64,000 nucleotides of DNA from Arenibacter hampyeongensis (lineage in GTDB: Bacteria > Bacteroidota > Bacteroidia > Flavobacteriales > Flavobacteriaceae): NCBI RefSeq assembly GCF_002909255.1, contig NZ_PIOB01000003.1, positions 62,001-126,000 on the forward strand, in the 5' to 3' direction. Under the pieces are notes generated by a model. That model was not told the DNA's origin, made no database searches, and saw only the letters and a program-made list of their open reading frames with translations. Below are positions 47,468 through 56,332 of the stretch, in pieces. Both the position numbers and the translations under genes were made by a program. Every line of letters starts with the position of its first letter. Positions within the stretch are counted from its first letter, which is position 1.

Positions 47468-48681
47468 ATCCCTGCCTTTGAAACTTCACCCTTTGATTGC
47501 CAAAGTATCAATATCAAAGCAATAGGAATTAGAACACTGCCTATGACCAAGAATTTTAAGTGCCCTTCAAATAATGGCCAGCCCAACCAACCTGCAATGC
47601 CCTTATAAAAAATAAGTAATTCCGTTATTGCAAAGCCCAATAAATAAACTATATAGCTGGATTTTGAGAGCTTTATCAATCCCAAAAATTCCAAAAAGAA
47701 GAACAGGCCCACAGTAATGACCCCTAAAAAAGTCCAATGCAAATAGCCTATGGTGAAATCCAACACCGTTGAAGCCAAGTTGGAAAAGTAGGGCATGGCA
47801 GTGAGCAATTGCAATGTCATTTTGACAAATAACAATACAGTCGCCAATTTTAGAATTCCAAATTGGAATTTGGAAATAAACGATTGCAATACCAACCTAT
47901 TTCCGTAAAAGATCTTTATTAAAATACCAAATCCGATCAATTGCAGCAATGCGCCCAATCCCCCCAGAATATAGTATATCAATTCTGGTTGTGTCCAAAG
48001 GGTAGACAGGAAAAAGCTCAGTACTATCCCCACTAAGGTGGTCCAGAAAAATTTCTTAAAAATCGAAGGAGAAATAATAATTTGCTGCTTTTCCAACAGA
48101 TAAAAAAGGAGTCCGGCCAACGCCAGTATCATCCATCCATTATATTGAAAATGTAGGTAAAAGTAGATGGCCAATCTGTACCAAATAGATTCGGGTCCCA
48201 AAATGGTCATAATAGCACCCAGTGCCCAAGGCCCAAGACTGGAAACTATCATAAACCAAAGGGCAGCCTTAACACAGATATAGGCCTTGGTGTTCTTTAA
48301 GGAGTTGGGAGCGTTTTTTATAAAAAATGCCGAAAACCAATAGGAGGCCAACAAAAATAAGGTAGAAAAAACAATGGAAAACAATGCATATCCTTGAAAG
48401 GGAAAGGAAAGCAGCATTCCCAACAAACAAAATTGTGTAAACCAGAAAATCCTTCGATATTTCCTTTGCAATTCCTGCTTGTTCAAAAAAAGGTGATAGA
48501 GCAAGGTGGTCAGCGCAATATAAACCCAGCCCAAAAGCGCTATATGGGAATGTGTATGCACTATAAAGCGGTAATTAATCGGCATTGGGGCAACCACAAA
48601 AGTACGCAATACAACCCCTAGTAGTGCCGCCAATAAAAAATAGCCTAAGGATACCTTAATATGGATTTTAGTGTTAATCAC
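47464..48681 (-). CDS. Multi-pass membrane protein resembling heme-copper oxidase subunit I / NnrS
   Basis: A 405-residue protein with about 12 transmembrane helices. FIVHTHSHIALLGWVYIALTT near residue 40 and LHFQYNGWMILALAGLL near 178 place histidines in helices as in cbb3/NorB-like subunit I, but the full set of six metal ligands is not evident, so it is more likely a heme- or copper-binding relative. It starts 29 bp after nosY and ends the nos cluster, so a role in copper or NO/N2O metabolism is inferred. Confidence 0.6.
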   Translation of the reverse strand: MINTKIHIKVSLGYFLLAALLGVVLRTFVVAPMPINYRFIVHTHSHIALLGWVYIALTTLLYHLFLNKQELQRKYRRIFWFTQFCLLGMLLSFPFQGYALFSIVFSTLFLLASYWFSAFFIKNAPNSLKNTKAYICVKAALWFMIVSSLGPWALGAIMTILGPESIWYRLAIYFYLHFQYNGWMILALAGLLFYLLEKQQIIISPSIFKKFFWTTLVGIVLSFFLSTLWTQPELIYYILGGLGALLQLIGFGILIKIFYGNRLVLQSFISKFQFGILKLATVLLFVKMTLQLLTAMPYFSNLASTVLDFTIGYLHWTFLGVITVGLFFFLEFLGLIKLSKSSYIVYLLGFAITELLIFYKGIAGWLGWPLFEGHLKFLVIGSVLIPIALILILWQSKGEVSKAGI

Positions 48682-48710
48682 GCTTGATTGAAATTCTGCT
48701 AAAGGTACTA

Positions 48711-49493
48711 TTAAAAATCCTTTCTTTTAGCCACGTAACTCAACCGCCAAACGGGGATTATAGTCCATAGCAGCAGCATACAAATAGACATGACCAGCCC
48801 AAAATTGGTGCCGAAAAACTGCTTAAAAATAGCTCCGGTATACCCCAATAGAGCGGAAATATCCAATTTTAACAATATTAGGGTTCTGGATAGATCTATA
48901 GGATTGAACATAGTGGCTACCAAAGAAAAACTATCCAAGGGATATTCCTCAAAAACGATCAATGACATTAAAAAGAGTCCGTCATAGATAACGGCCAAAA
49001 ACAGCCAGGCCAATACGGCATACCCAAAACCCTTTATCCTATTTTCATTGGACAGGGCAATGTTGAAAGCAACTGCAGTAAAGATCAAGGTTAAAAAGGC
49101 TCCAGTAATCAACAATAGTGAAAAATCCCAAATGGCATTACTTTCAAACAATCCATACAAGGCAAAGGGGATTCCCAAACCTAGAACCAAGCTCATAGTA
49201 AGCGAACCTGCCACTCCAAAATACTGACCCAAAAATATGGAAGATCTTTTAATGGGCTGTGCCAAAAGAAGCTCAGTGAATTCCTTGGAGTTGTAATAGT
49301 ACATTACCCCAAATATGGTCCCTATCAAAGGTACCAGTACTATAATTACATTCATTAAGGTAATAACTGCCTTGGACAGCTCGTTGTTTAAAAATAACAA
49401 TACGAACCCCAATAACAGATAGAACAGGAAATAAACATAACTCCATCTGCTGCGCATTAGGTCGTAAAAACTGTATTTTAATATCTTAATCAT
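48711..49493 (-). CDS. nosY: NosY-type ABC transporter permease
   Basis: Start chosen at ATG 49493 (MIKILKYSFYDLMRSRWSYVY), giving 260 residues, the usual NosY length; the 35 extra residues of the longer frame lie in nosF. There are about six transmembrane helices, with FGVMYYYNSKEFTELLLAQPIKRS near residue 70 (EFTELLLAQPI is typical of NosY). With NosF and NosD it supports maturation of the copper-sulfide site of N2O reductase. Overlaps nosF by 8 bp. Confidence 0.88.
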   Translation of the reverse strand: MIKILKYSFYDLMRSRWSYVYFLFYLLLGFVLLFLNNELSKAVITLMNVIIVLVPLIGTIFGVMYYYNSKEFTELLLAQPIKRSSIFLGQYFGVAGSLTMSLVLGLGIPFALYGLFESNAIWDFSLLLITGAFLTLIFTAVAFNIALSNENRIKGFGYAVLAWLFLAVIYDGLFLMSLIVFEEYPLDSFSLVATMFNPIDLSRTLILLKLDISALLGYTGAIFKQFFGTNFGLVMSICMLLLWTIIPVWRLSYVAKRKDF

Positions 49494-50196
49494 TCTTGTT
49501 GTGAGTTGATATTGCCGCGATGGCATGTTCAAAATTAGTTTGTCCTGTTTTGGTCTTAAGCTCGGCAATACTTCCCTTAAAGTAAATTTCACCCTCAAGA
49601 AGGTAAACTATCTCATCGGAAACTTCTTCTACGAACTGCATAATATGGGAGGTAATCAAAAAGGTTTTTCCTTGGGCCTTTTCCTCGGAAATAAGTTCCT
49701 TTAGTCGAATCATGGACAAGGGATCCAGACCATTTGTAGGTTCGTCCAAAATAATCAAAGGACTATCGAACATAAAGGTGAGTACTATATTCACCTTTTG
49801 TTTGGTACCACCGGAAAGGTTGCTCAATTTTTTATCCAAAAAAGGCTCCAATCCAAATAGGCTGATAAGCTTTTTCTCATCACTGGGTTTTTGCCTTATG
49901 TCCTTTATCATTGCTATTAATTCCTTGACCTTTAAGTTTCCGGGAAAATTAGCTATTTGGGGGAGATAATTTATATCCTGACGATACCTCCACTTATTTT
50001 TTATCTTTAAATCCATCACAGAAATAGTCCCCTTATTGGGAATCACCATTCCTAGGATTGTTTTTATCAGGGTTGTTTTACCTGAGCCATTGGGCCCAAG
50101 GATAGCAAAAATACCCCCTTGATCGATATCGAGTTCCAATCCGGCCAGTACTTCATTTTTGCCGAATTTCTTATGTAAGCTTTCAACGTGTATCAT
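49486..50196 (-). CDS. nosF: NosF-type ABC transporter ATPase
   Basis: A 236-residue ATPase: Walker A GPNGSGKTTLI near residue 35, signature LSGGTKQK near 127, Walker B LIILDEPTNGLDP near 146, switch His in LITSHIMQ near 180. Its position between nosD (4-bp ATGA overlap) and nosY identifies it as NosF, which powers NosDFY. Confidence 0.93.
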   Translation of the reverse strand: MIHVESLHKKFGKNEVLAGLELDIDQGGIFAILGPNGSGKTTLIKTILGMVIPNKGTISVMDLKIKNKWRYRQDINYLPQIANFPGNLKVKELIAMIKDIRQKPSDEKKLISLFGLEPFLDKKLSNLSGGTKQKVNIVLTFMFDSPLIILDEPTNGLDPLSMIRLKELISEEKAQGKTFLITSHIMQFVEEVSDEIVYLLEGEIYFKGSIAELKTKTGQTNFEHAIAAISTHNKND

Positions 50197-51431
50197 TTGA
50201 TCTTTTTCATTAACGGTTTTGCATCAACCAACGCATCCGGTGTAAATACAGGGGATACTTTTTCCGAAAAATCGATAATATCCATAAATAAACTGCGCAA
50301 CAGTATAATGGTCTCTGGTGTTCTGTTTACGATATAGGAAAATAATTTTACGGGTCTGTAGGGAACATCGCCCATGCCGTTCCTGTCCAAATCGTAGCCT
50401 GTGTAGTTGCTCCAATAGTTTTCTTCAAATATATTATCGTTCAAATTACTATTGTAGGCAAGATCGAAGGAGTTGTACATAAAATTATTGTGGATAAAGG
50501 TATTGGCATAACAGGCCCCACGTACTTTAATGGCCCAACCATTTTTTATAAAGTTATTTTTAGAATAATTTATCCTGTTGGACCCCTCAATACTGATACC
50601 TATCGTATTCTCTTCAAATGTATTGCCAGTAATTTCGGCATCATTTATCTCCTTCAACAACACTCCAAATGAGGCGGTACCCCAATTTTTTTTAAAGGTA
50701 TTGCCCAACATTTTTATTCTTTTGGAAAACATGACCGCAACTCCTGCCCCATTGTTCTCAAAGGTATTGTTCTTATAGATGTCATCATTGGAAAACATAA
50801 AATGCAACCCATAACGAAGATTGTTGGAACTGATATTGTTTTCAATTATTATGTTGTCCGAAAACTCCAAATAAATACCATCCCGTACATGCTGCACTAT
50901 ATTTCTTTCCACAACAATGTTTTGGGAATACCATAATTGTATGCCATTGCCAGAATTATATTCATCCACGGCATCTCCAATAATCTTATTGTTGTATACC
51001 TTTCCATTCTTACACTTTTCCAGATAAATACCGAAAAACAACTTTTCAAGCACCACATTCTGTATCAGAAAATCTTCGCTCTTTACTACCCTTATGGCGG
51101 CATAATCTGCCGTGTAACTGGTTCCGACGTTAATAATAAACAATCCGTCTATGGTAACATTATTTGAAACTATAGTTATGATTTCCCCCTGATCTTCCCC
51201 GTCAACTACAGGATAGTTTTCCCCTATAATGGTCAAGGGTTTGTTTACCTGAATATTATATTCCTTATATGTCCCTTTTTTAATTAATAGGGTATCAAAA
51301 TCAGCGGCCACAGCTATGCCTTCCCTAATAGTTTTCACCTCGCAGGAATTGCAGACTGTAATTGTTCCTGCCCATAAATGATTCCCAAAGAATAGCCATA
51401 ATAAACCTACAAAGACACTAATTTTTCCCAT
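50193..51431 (-). CDS. nosD: Copper/sulfur-maturation protein NosD
   Basis: The 412-residue periplasmic protein has a signal peptide (ISVFVGLLWLFFGNHLWAG) and a right-handed beta-helix of repeated Asn/Ile rungs (e.g. DNIIIENNISSNNLRYGLHF, GNTFKKNWG, GNTFEENTIGISIEGSN). The C-terminal NosD segment ENYWSNYTGYDLDRNGMGDVPYRP is present. It is needed to build the CuZ site of NosZ. It overlaps nosF by 4 bp and the upstream cupin by 1 bp. Confidence 0.94.
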   Translation of the reverse strand: MGKISVFVGLLWLFFGNHLWAGTITVCNSCEVKTIREGIAVAADFDTLLIKKGTYKEYNIQVNKPLTIIGENYPVVDGEDQGEIITIVSNNVTIDGLFIINVGTSYTADYAAIRVVKSEDFLIQNVVLEKLFFGIYLEKCKNGKVYNNKIIGDAVDEYNSGNGIQLWYSQNIVVERNIVQHVRDGIYLEFSDNIIIENNISSNNLRYGLHFMFSNDDIYKNNTFENNGAGVAVMFSKRIKMLGNTFKKNWGTASFGVLLKEINDAEITGNTFEENTIGISIEGSNRINYSKNNFIKNGWAIKVRGACYANTFIHNNFMYNSFDLAYNSNLNDNIFEENYWSNYTGYDLDRNGMGDVPYRPVKLFSYIVNRTPETIILLRSLFMDIIDFSEKVSPVFTPDALVDAKPLMKKIK

Positions 51432-51724
51432 TATCTAATGATCAAAAATTTGGAGTTTTCTTCGGCAGACACCCAATGTGGAACTTCTTTGGGGAAACTA
51501 AAGTGTTGTTGTTCTTTAATGGGATAGGATTTACCATTGATATGAAACATAATTTCACCTTCCAAAACAATCAATTGCGCATCGGTTGGAGCAATATGTT
51601 CCGGAAAAATAGCCCCTTTTTCCAAACTGATGTTCAAAATTTCCAAAACCTCAGTTTTCACCAATTTATTTACCTGGAGCTTATTGTATTCTTGGTTTTT
51701 GATCTGATTATTAATGGCGTACAT
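51431..51724 (-). CDS. Small cupin of the nos operon
   Basis: A 97-residue cupin: GAIFPEHIAPTDAQLIVLEGEIMFHING near residue 36 and HFSFPKEVPHWVSA near 73. It has His ligands of both motifs. It is fused tightly to nosD (1-bp overlap of stop and start). Its role in nos expression or maturation is not known to me. Confidence 0.82.
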   Translation of the reverse strand: MYAINNQIKNQEYNKLQVNKLVKTEVLEILNISLEKGAIFPEHIAPTDAQLIVLEGEIMFHINGKSYPIKEQQHFSFPKEVPHWVSAEENSKFLIIR

Positions 51725-51852
51725 AGTTATTGTATTGTTTTAATGAATAATTTCTTAAATTTTTATAAGCATGAAGGGCGGAATAATGCAACATTTGCAT
51801 TACAGTTATCAATTGCCCTAAGTTTGATACCTATAAGACATTTAATTACTTA

Positions 51853-52287
51853 CTATAACTGAAATCTTAGTTTTAATTGTTCCCACGTCAATAAGTCTCC
51901 CTCATAGGTCATAAGGGCATCCACAGCGGCCTTTTCTGTCTTAAAAGCCGTTAAAAATTCGCCCATAGGGCTTGGAATACGAACACTTATAAGATAAGTT
52001 GCCATTGTGGCATCAATTAACTCCCCGGGTTGATCGAAGTCGTTTACCAAATAAAGGGCAATTTGCTTCTGGTCTATATCCTTGATATGATTCATCATAC
52101 ATTCACTTGCATCGAACTTAAAGACTTTACCTTTATCCGTAACTATTTCAGCTGCATGTTGCCTATCTACTATGGTCATACTACAGAAGTGACAGCCATC
52201 AGATCCATAAGCTATAGGTTGGGGACCAATTCTACAGGAAGTTGCAAATAATAAGAATAATAACATAACTATTCTGTAGTTAACCAT
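51853..52287 (-). CDS. nosL: Copper chaperone lipoprotein NosL
   Basis: Start chosen at ATG 52287 (MVNYRIVMLLFLLFATSC), which gives an SPII lipoprotein signal; the longer frame overlaps the upstream gene. The 144-residue product has the NosL copper motif GCHFCSMTI near residue 30 and FDASECMMNHI near 60. NosL delivers Cu(I) to apo-NosZ in the periplasm. 17 bp separate it from the upstream membrane protein gene. Confidence 0.92.
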   Translation of the reverse strand: MVNYRIVMLLFLLFATSCRIGPQPIAYGSDGCHFCSMTIVDRQHAAEIVTDKGKVFKFDASECMMNHIKDIDQKQIALYLVNDFDQPGELIDATMATYLISVRIPSPMGEFLTAFKTEKAAVDALMTYEGDLLTWEQLKLRFQL

Positions 52288-52304
52288 ATCTTTATTTTTT
52301 AAAA

Positions 52305-52949
52305 TTATGCGGCCACTGCCTCTTTTGACCCCTGTTTTTCTTCTGACTTCTTGCTCTTCCAACCTAAATATGACGCTACCACAGTAAGAGTCATTCCAAC
52401 AAACATCATGTAACCACCAGTGCTCGGAAGTGAAGTTACATCAAAATTCAACATTTTCTGATTCCCGAACAAAGGCGGCTTATAAGTCATGGGCGTCCCA
52501 TCCTCATTAACCACTTTTATAATGGCGTGGGGATCTAAATTTGAGCCATAGTCCGTTAACCATACATTAAAATCATACATGCCTAAGATTCCTAAAATGG
52601 ACATAAGTAGAAACCAGCCCAAAAACCATCTGTAGCCTACTTTTCCAAAAAAACCCAATAACCCTATAAGTACTCCGAGGCCTACCATTCCGATAATAAC
52701 CATAGGAAATATATTAAACTCCCACATTTCTCCAGGTTTGGGTATGGTCTTCATACCTATATAGTGATTGAGTCCGTCTATATTCTGCAAATCAAATTCA
52801 GAGACACCCTGAATTCCCGTGATATGTATATTCATGCCCAAGGGCTCTGGATACTGTGGTGCGCCCAACATGATGTTCCATAAAGGAAAGGCAAACAAAC
52901 CCAATAAAAACAATGGGCCAATGATCATTAATAAACTTGCTTTTTTCAT
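52305..52949 (-). CDS. nos-cluster membrane protein, unknown function
   Basis: A 214-residue protein with four hydrophobic helices (about residues 5-25, 79-104, 107-127, 183-202). An extracytoplasmic loop contains GLNHYIGMKTIPKPGEMWEFN and another DGTPMTYKPPLFGNQK. The helical-loop His/Met residues could bind copper or heme. It lies between nosZ and nosL, a position often filled by such a protein in Bacteroidota nos operons. A terminator separates it from nosZ, so it may have reduced read-through expression or its own promoter. Confidence 0.8.
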   Translation of the reverse strand: MKKASLLMIIGPLFLLGLFAFPLWNIMLGAPQYPEPLGMNIHITGIQGVSEFDLQNIDGLNHYIGMKTIPKPGEMWEFNIFPMVIIGMVGLGVLIGLLGFFGKVGYRWFLGWFLLMSILGILGMYDFNVWLTDYGSNLDPHAIIKVVNEDGTPMTYKPPLFGNQKMLNFDVTSLPSTGGYMMFVGMTLTVVASYLGWKSKKSEEKQGSKEAVAA

Positions 52950-53018
52950 TACTATGGTCTTTATAAATTACAAATCAAAAAAATGTTTTGGATGGTTTTC
53001 CTATTCTTCAATTTGTTA

Positions 53019-53055
53019 AAAAAGCGGGCAGTTAGTTAAACCAGACCCGCTTTTT
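53019..53055 (-). terminator. Terminator after nosZ, inside the nos cluster
   Basis: AAAAAGCGGG (53019-53028) and CCCGCTTTTT (53046-53055) form a perfect 10-bp stem with a 17-nt loop, 27 bp after the nosZ stop and ending in T on the minus strand. Confidence 0.85.
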
Positions 53056-53081
53056 CTATTAAAAACTAAAAATAAGTAAAG

Positions 53082-55043
53082 CTAATCGCCTAGGGACCAT
53101 GAAAGTTCTATATTGGAACTTGCTGGTGAAACCCTAACATAACCTTGCATCTCTTGGTGGAGTGCCGAACAGAAATCGGTACAGTAAAACGGCCATACCC
53201 CAACTTGCTTAGGCTCCCAAATTATTGTCTTGGTCTGCCCGGGCATAACCAACAATTCTGAGGTATTTGCTCCTATCACAGCAAAACCGTGTGGTACATC
53301 AAAATCCTGCTCTTGATTCGTTATATGAAAATAAACCTTATCACCTACCTTGACACCTTCAATGTTATCGGGGGTAAAATGGCTTCGGATCGTAGACATA
53401 TAAATATGAACATCCTTACCTTCACGGACCACTTTGGCATCAGCTGCACCTAAAGTAGCGTACGGGTGTTTGTTATCTGCGAGTTTATAAAACTTTTTCG
53501 ATTTAGGAGCCAACAGTTCAGCTGGGATACCTGCCGCATAATGTGGTTCACCATGAGTGGGAAAATCATAAATAAGCTCCATTTTACCCCCTGATATATC
53601 ATATAATTGGGCAGAATGCTCCAATTCTGGACCAGTAGGCAAATACCGGTCCTTGGTAATCTTGTTCATAGCTACCACGTATTTACCAAATGGTTTTCTG
53701 GAGTTACCACCGGGAATCATCAAGTGTCCAACGGAATAGTAGGTAGGTTTTCTATCGATAACTTCCCATGTGCCTAGTTTCCACATAACCACCTCCGATG
53801 AAATAAAGAAGGTAGTATAGGCATTACCCTCACCGTCAAACTCTGTATGTAATGGTCCAAGACCACCGCTTTTTACGGTTCCCGCTAGGACGTCCTCAAA
53901 TTTTAGGATAGGAATACCATAGGCCTCTCCATCAAATTTCTTACCCTCAATGGCTGCTATCATCTTATCAAAAGAGTGTACCGTTAAATCAGCGGACAAT
54001 TTTCCATTTCCAATAATATATTCTCCAGAAGGATCAACATCACAACCATGAGGTGATTTTGGGGTTGGTAAGAAAAACACTGCTCCCGGGATTTTAGTTG
54101 GGTCAACTGTTAAAACTTCCTTTACCATGGTAGAAGTGGCCGTGTGTGTTTCATCACTGTACACATTATGCGCATAATTTGCTGGCATTTTTGTTCCACC
54201 ACCATTGTTTACATACTCCTCAATTTTTTTCCAGTTGATAGCTGCAATAAAATCCTTATCATTTTGAGAGGCATTAACTTCCAATAAGGTATTGGCCTCC
54301 TCAGTGTTGTAGGTAGTAAAGAAGAACCATCCGTGAGATTTCCCCCTACCTGGATGTGAAAGGTCATAATTGAAACCTGGCATCAGTATTTGAAACTTAA
54401 TATCCATTCGACCATCTTCTGGATCTACACTAATAAAAGAAAGTGCTCCCTTAAAATTACCCTTGTAATCCTTAATGGGCATATCGGCCTGTGGAACAGG
54501 TACCGAAAAACGGGTTCCTGCAACAACATACTCCGTATTTTCCGTAATGAAGGAAGAACTGTGGTTACCTGCACTGTTGGGAACCTCTATAATCTCGGCG
54601 GTCTCAAAAGTTTGAAGGTCAATTCTTGCTATACGAGGTGTATTGTTACCGTTTATAAAAATCCATCTTCCATCCAATTCGCCATTGGTTTGGCTAATGT
54701 CCGGGTGGTGTGAATCATCCCATGGAACAAAACCGAAGGAGGTATTCAACATAGGTTTGGTCTCTTCGGAATAACCGTAGCCAGAGGTGGGAAATTGTGA
54801 GAATACCGGAATTTCCTTGAACATTCTTCCAGATGGTAAACCGTAAACTGTTAGATTGCCACTATATCCTCCAGACATAAAAGCGTAAAATTCATCATGT
54901 TCCCCGGGAGCCACATACACTTTTTCTGCATTACTCGAGTTTAATGCTCCGGAAGAACCTTTACCTTGGTTACCATTACCGCAACTCGTCAATAATGCGG
55001 CAAAGCCCAAGAGTCCCAAAACTAAATAAGTATTTCTTTTCAT
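53082..55043 (-). CDS. nosZ: Nitrous oxide reductase, clade II (Sec-dependent)
   Basis: A 653-residue protein with a Sec/SPII-type signal (GFAALLTSC, Cys21) instead of a Tat signal, the mark of clade II NosZ. The propeller part holds SHPGRGKSHGWFF, MPANYAHNVYSDE and SPHGCDVDPSGEYIIGNGK, whose histidines belong to the CuZ site. The C-terminal cupredoxin has the CuA motif with C621, C625, H629 and M632 (WPFYCTDFCSALHQEM). It reduces N2O to N2 in the periplasm. No nosR is present, as usual for clade II. Confidence 0.97.
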   Translation of the reverse strand: MKRNTYLVLGLLGFAALLTSCGNGNQGKGSSGALNSSNAEKVYVAPGEHDEFYAFMSGGYSGNLTVYGLPSGRMFKEIPVFSQFPTSGYGYSEETKPMLNTSFGFVPWDDSHHPDISQTNGELDGRWIFINGNNTPRIARIDLQTFETAEIIEVPNSAGNHSSSFITENTEYVVAGTRFSVPVPQADMPIKDYKGNFKGALSFISVDPEDGRMDIKFQILMPGFNYDLSHPGRGKSHGWFFFTTYNTEEANTLLEVNASQNDKDFIAAINWKKIEEYVNNGGGTKMPANYAHNVYSDETHTATSTMVKEVLTVDPTKIPGAVFFLPTPKSPHGCDVDPSGEYIIGNGKLSADLTVHSFDKMIAAIEGKKFDGEAYGIPILKFEDVLAGTVKSGGLGPLHTEFDGEGNAYTTFFISSEVVMWKLGTWEVIDRKPTYYSVGHLMIPGGNSRKPFGKYVVAMNKITKDRYLPTGPELEHSAQLYDISGGKMELIYDFPTHGEPHYAAGIPAELLAPKSKKFYKLADNKHPYATLGAADAKVVREGKDVHIYMSTIRSHFTPDNIEGVKVGDKVYFHITNQEQDFDVPHGFAVIGANTSELLVMPGQTKTIIWEPKQVGVWPFYCTDFCSALHQEMQGYVRVSPASSNIELSWSLGD

Positions 55044-55077
55044 TGTTTATAATTTAATTGATAATTGAGTTTTATAA

Positions 55078-55659
55078 TTATTCCGAAGGAGGCAACATTA
55101 CCTTATCTACAACATGTACAATTCCATTGCCCGCAGGGATACTGGCAATAATTTTTGCACCACCAACAAAAACATCCTCACCCTTTACTTCAACGGTAGT
55201 GTTCTGATCATTGGCCTGTCCCAATTTTTTAAACTTCATTAAAAAATCCTTGCTGTAATTACCTGCAGTAACATGAAACTTTAAAATATTTGCCAAAGCA
55301 TCTTTGTTCTCCGGTTTTAACAGATCTTCCACAGTGCCTGCCGGTAGAGCGGCAAAAGCCTCATTGGTTGGAGCAAACACCATTAAGGGTCCTGCATTCA
55401 CCAATGCGTTTTCCAATTGCGCAGCCTGTACCGCTGCCACCAATGTGGTATGGTCTGGAGATCCAATGGCTATTTGCAATACATTGGGGGTAGAGCCATC
55501 ATCAGCAATAAAGGCTTGACCCTGCTTTTCCGTTGCTTCCGTACCAACATTGTTGGAATTTGGAGTCGTAGCCGTCTTTGATTCATTTTTACAACTGAAC
55601 GTAAGGACCAGAATAAAAAATGACATCATCAGTAATTTTATGTAATTAGTTGATATCAT
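55078..55659 (-). CDS. Fasciclin-domain lipoprotein
   Basis: A 193-residue protein with an SPII signal (FFILVLTFSC, Cys23) and one FAS1 domain from about residue 70: TTLVAAVQAAQLENAL, PLMVFAPTNEAFAALP, VEDLLKPENKDALANILKFHV, GIVHVVDKVMLPP. FAS1 domains mediate adhesion or protein contacts. It is encoded between the cytochrome c and nosZ genes (34 and 18 bp gaps), so it is part of the nos transcript; its role there is unknown. Confidence 0.9.
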   Translation of the reverse strand: MISTNYIKLLMMSFFILVLTFSCKNESKTATTPNSNNVGTEATEKQGQAFIADDGSTPNVLQIAIGSPDHTTLVAAVQAAQLENALVNAGPLMVFAPTNEAFAALPAGTVEDLLKPENKDALANILKFHVTAGNYSKDFLMKFKKLGQANDQNTTVEVKGEDVFVGGAKIIASIPAGNGIVHVVDKVMLPPSE

Positions 55660-55677
55660 AGTAGTATATATTTAAAA

Positions 55678-56184
55678 TTATAAGGTTCTAAAGTATTCCA
55701 ATACTGCTCTTGCCTGTTCTTCTGTTAGACTTTGATTGGCCATTGGCGCGCCGTTAAATTCGGCCAATAAAGCTTTTGCCAATGGATCTTCCTTAACCAT
55801 AACCTCAGGATTCAAAATCATGTTCATGACCCATTCTGGACTACGTCTTTCCAAAACACCATTTGGGGCCGGTCCAATGAACTTCTTACCAATCCTATGG
55901 CAAGCCAAACACATTTGACCGTATATTTCTTCTCCTTTTTTAGCCATTTCCTGATCAATATCAGCCGCCAAGGTTACCGAGGTAATTGGCCCCACTCCCT
56001 TATTGGTTAAATCCACGGTCTCTGATGCAGATGTTGTTGCTGCCGCCGGAGTTGTGGCAGGCTGCTCGGTTGTAGTTTTTGCCCTATCTACACTAAAGCC
56101 TTCTTTTTTCTTTTCTTCCTTACCTCCACAGCTCATCATCAAAACTGAAAAAAGAACTGCGCTACTTTTTAAAATTATTTTCAT
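55678..56184 (-). CDS. Cytochrome c lipoprotein of the nos operon
   Basis: The 168-residue protein has an SPII signal (Cys19), a low-complexity Ala/Thr linker (residues about 38-56), and a class I cytochrome c domain with heme motif CLACH at 92-96 and an axial Met in APMANQSL near 151. It is the first gene of the nos operon and is the probable electron donor to NosZ. Confidence 0.92.
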   Translation of the reverse strand: MKIILKSSAVLFSVLMMSCGGKEEKKKEGFSVDRAKTTTEQPATTPAAATTSASETVDLTNKGVGPITSVTLAADIDQEMAKKGEEIYGQMCLACHRIGKKFIGPAPNGVLERRSPEWVMNMILNPEVMVKEDPLAKALLAEFNGAPMANQSLTEEQARAVLEYFRTL

Positions 56185-56302
56185 TTGCTTGTCATTTAAT
56201 TGTTATAGGTCACTTGTTTATTAATTATTCGTAATATTCTCATCGGTTTCATTAAAATGGTCTATTCACTAATTGTTTATCGGTTTTATGAATTTATTTG
56301 GA

Positions 56303-56310
56303 CAAAATTA
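56303..56310 (-). promoter_or_regulatory. -7 promoter box of the nos operon
   Basis: On the minus strand it reads TAATTTTG, an exact TAnnTTTG match, 118 bp before the cytochrome c start codon. No TTG is at the usual -33 distance, which fits an activator-dependent promoter. Confidence 0.55.
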
Positions 56311-56332
56311 GGTCGCCATTGAAACAAAAAAC

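Noticed and set aside
47464-48681. Calling the 12-TM protein a true NO reductase (NorB)
   Set aside because: The six conserved His ligands and Glu residues of NorB could not be identified, so only a general resemblance is claimed.
50193-51431. Repeated Asn/Ile rungs in nosD as a possible DNA repeat array
   Set aside because: The repetition is at protein level (beta-helix rungs) with degenerate DNA, explained by the NosD fold; not a CRISPR or tandem repeat.
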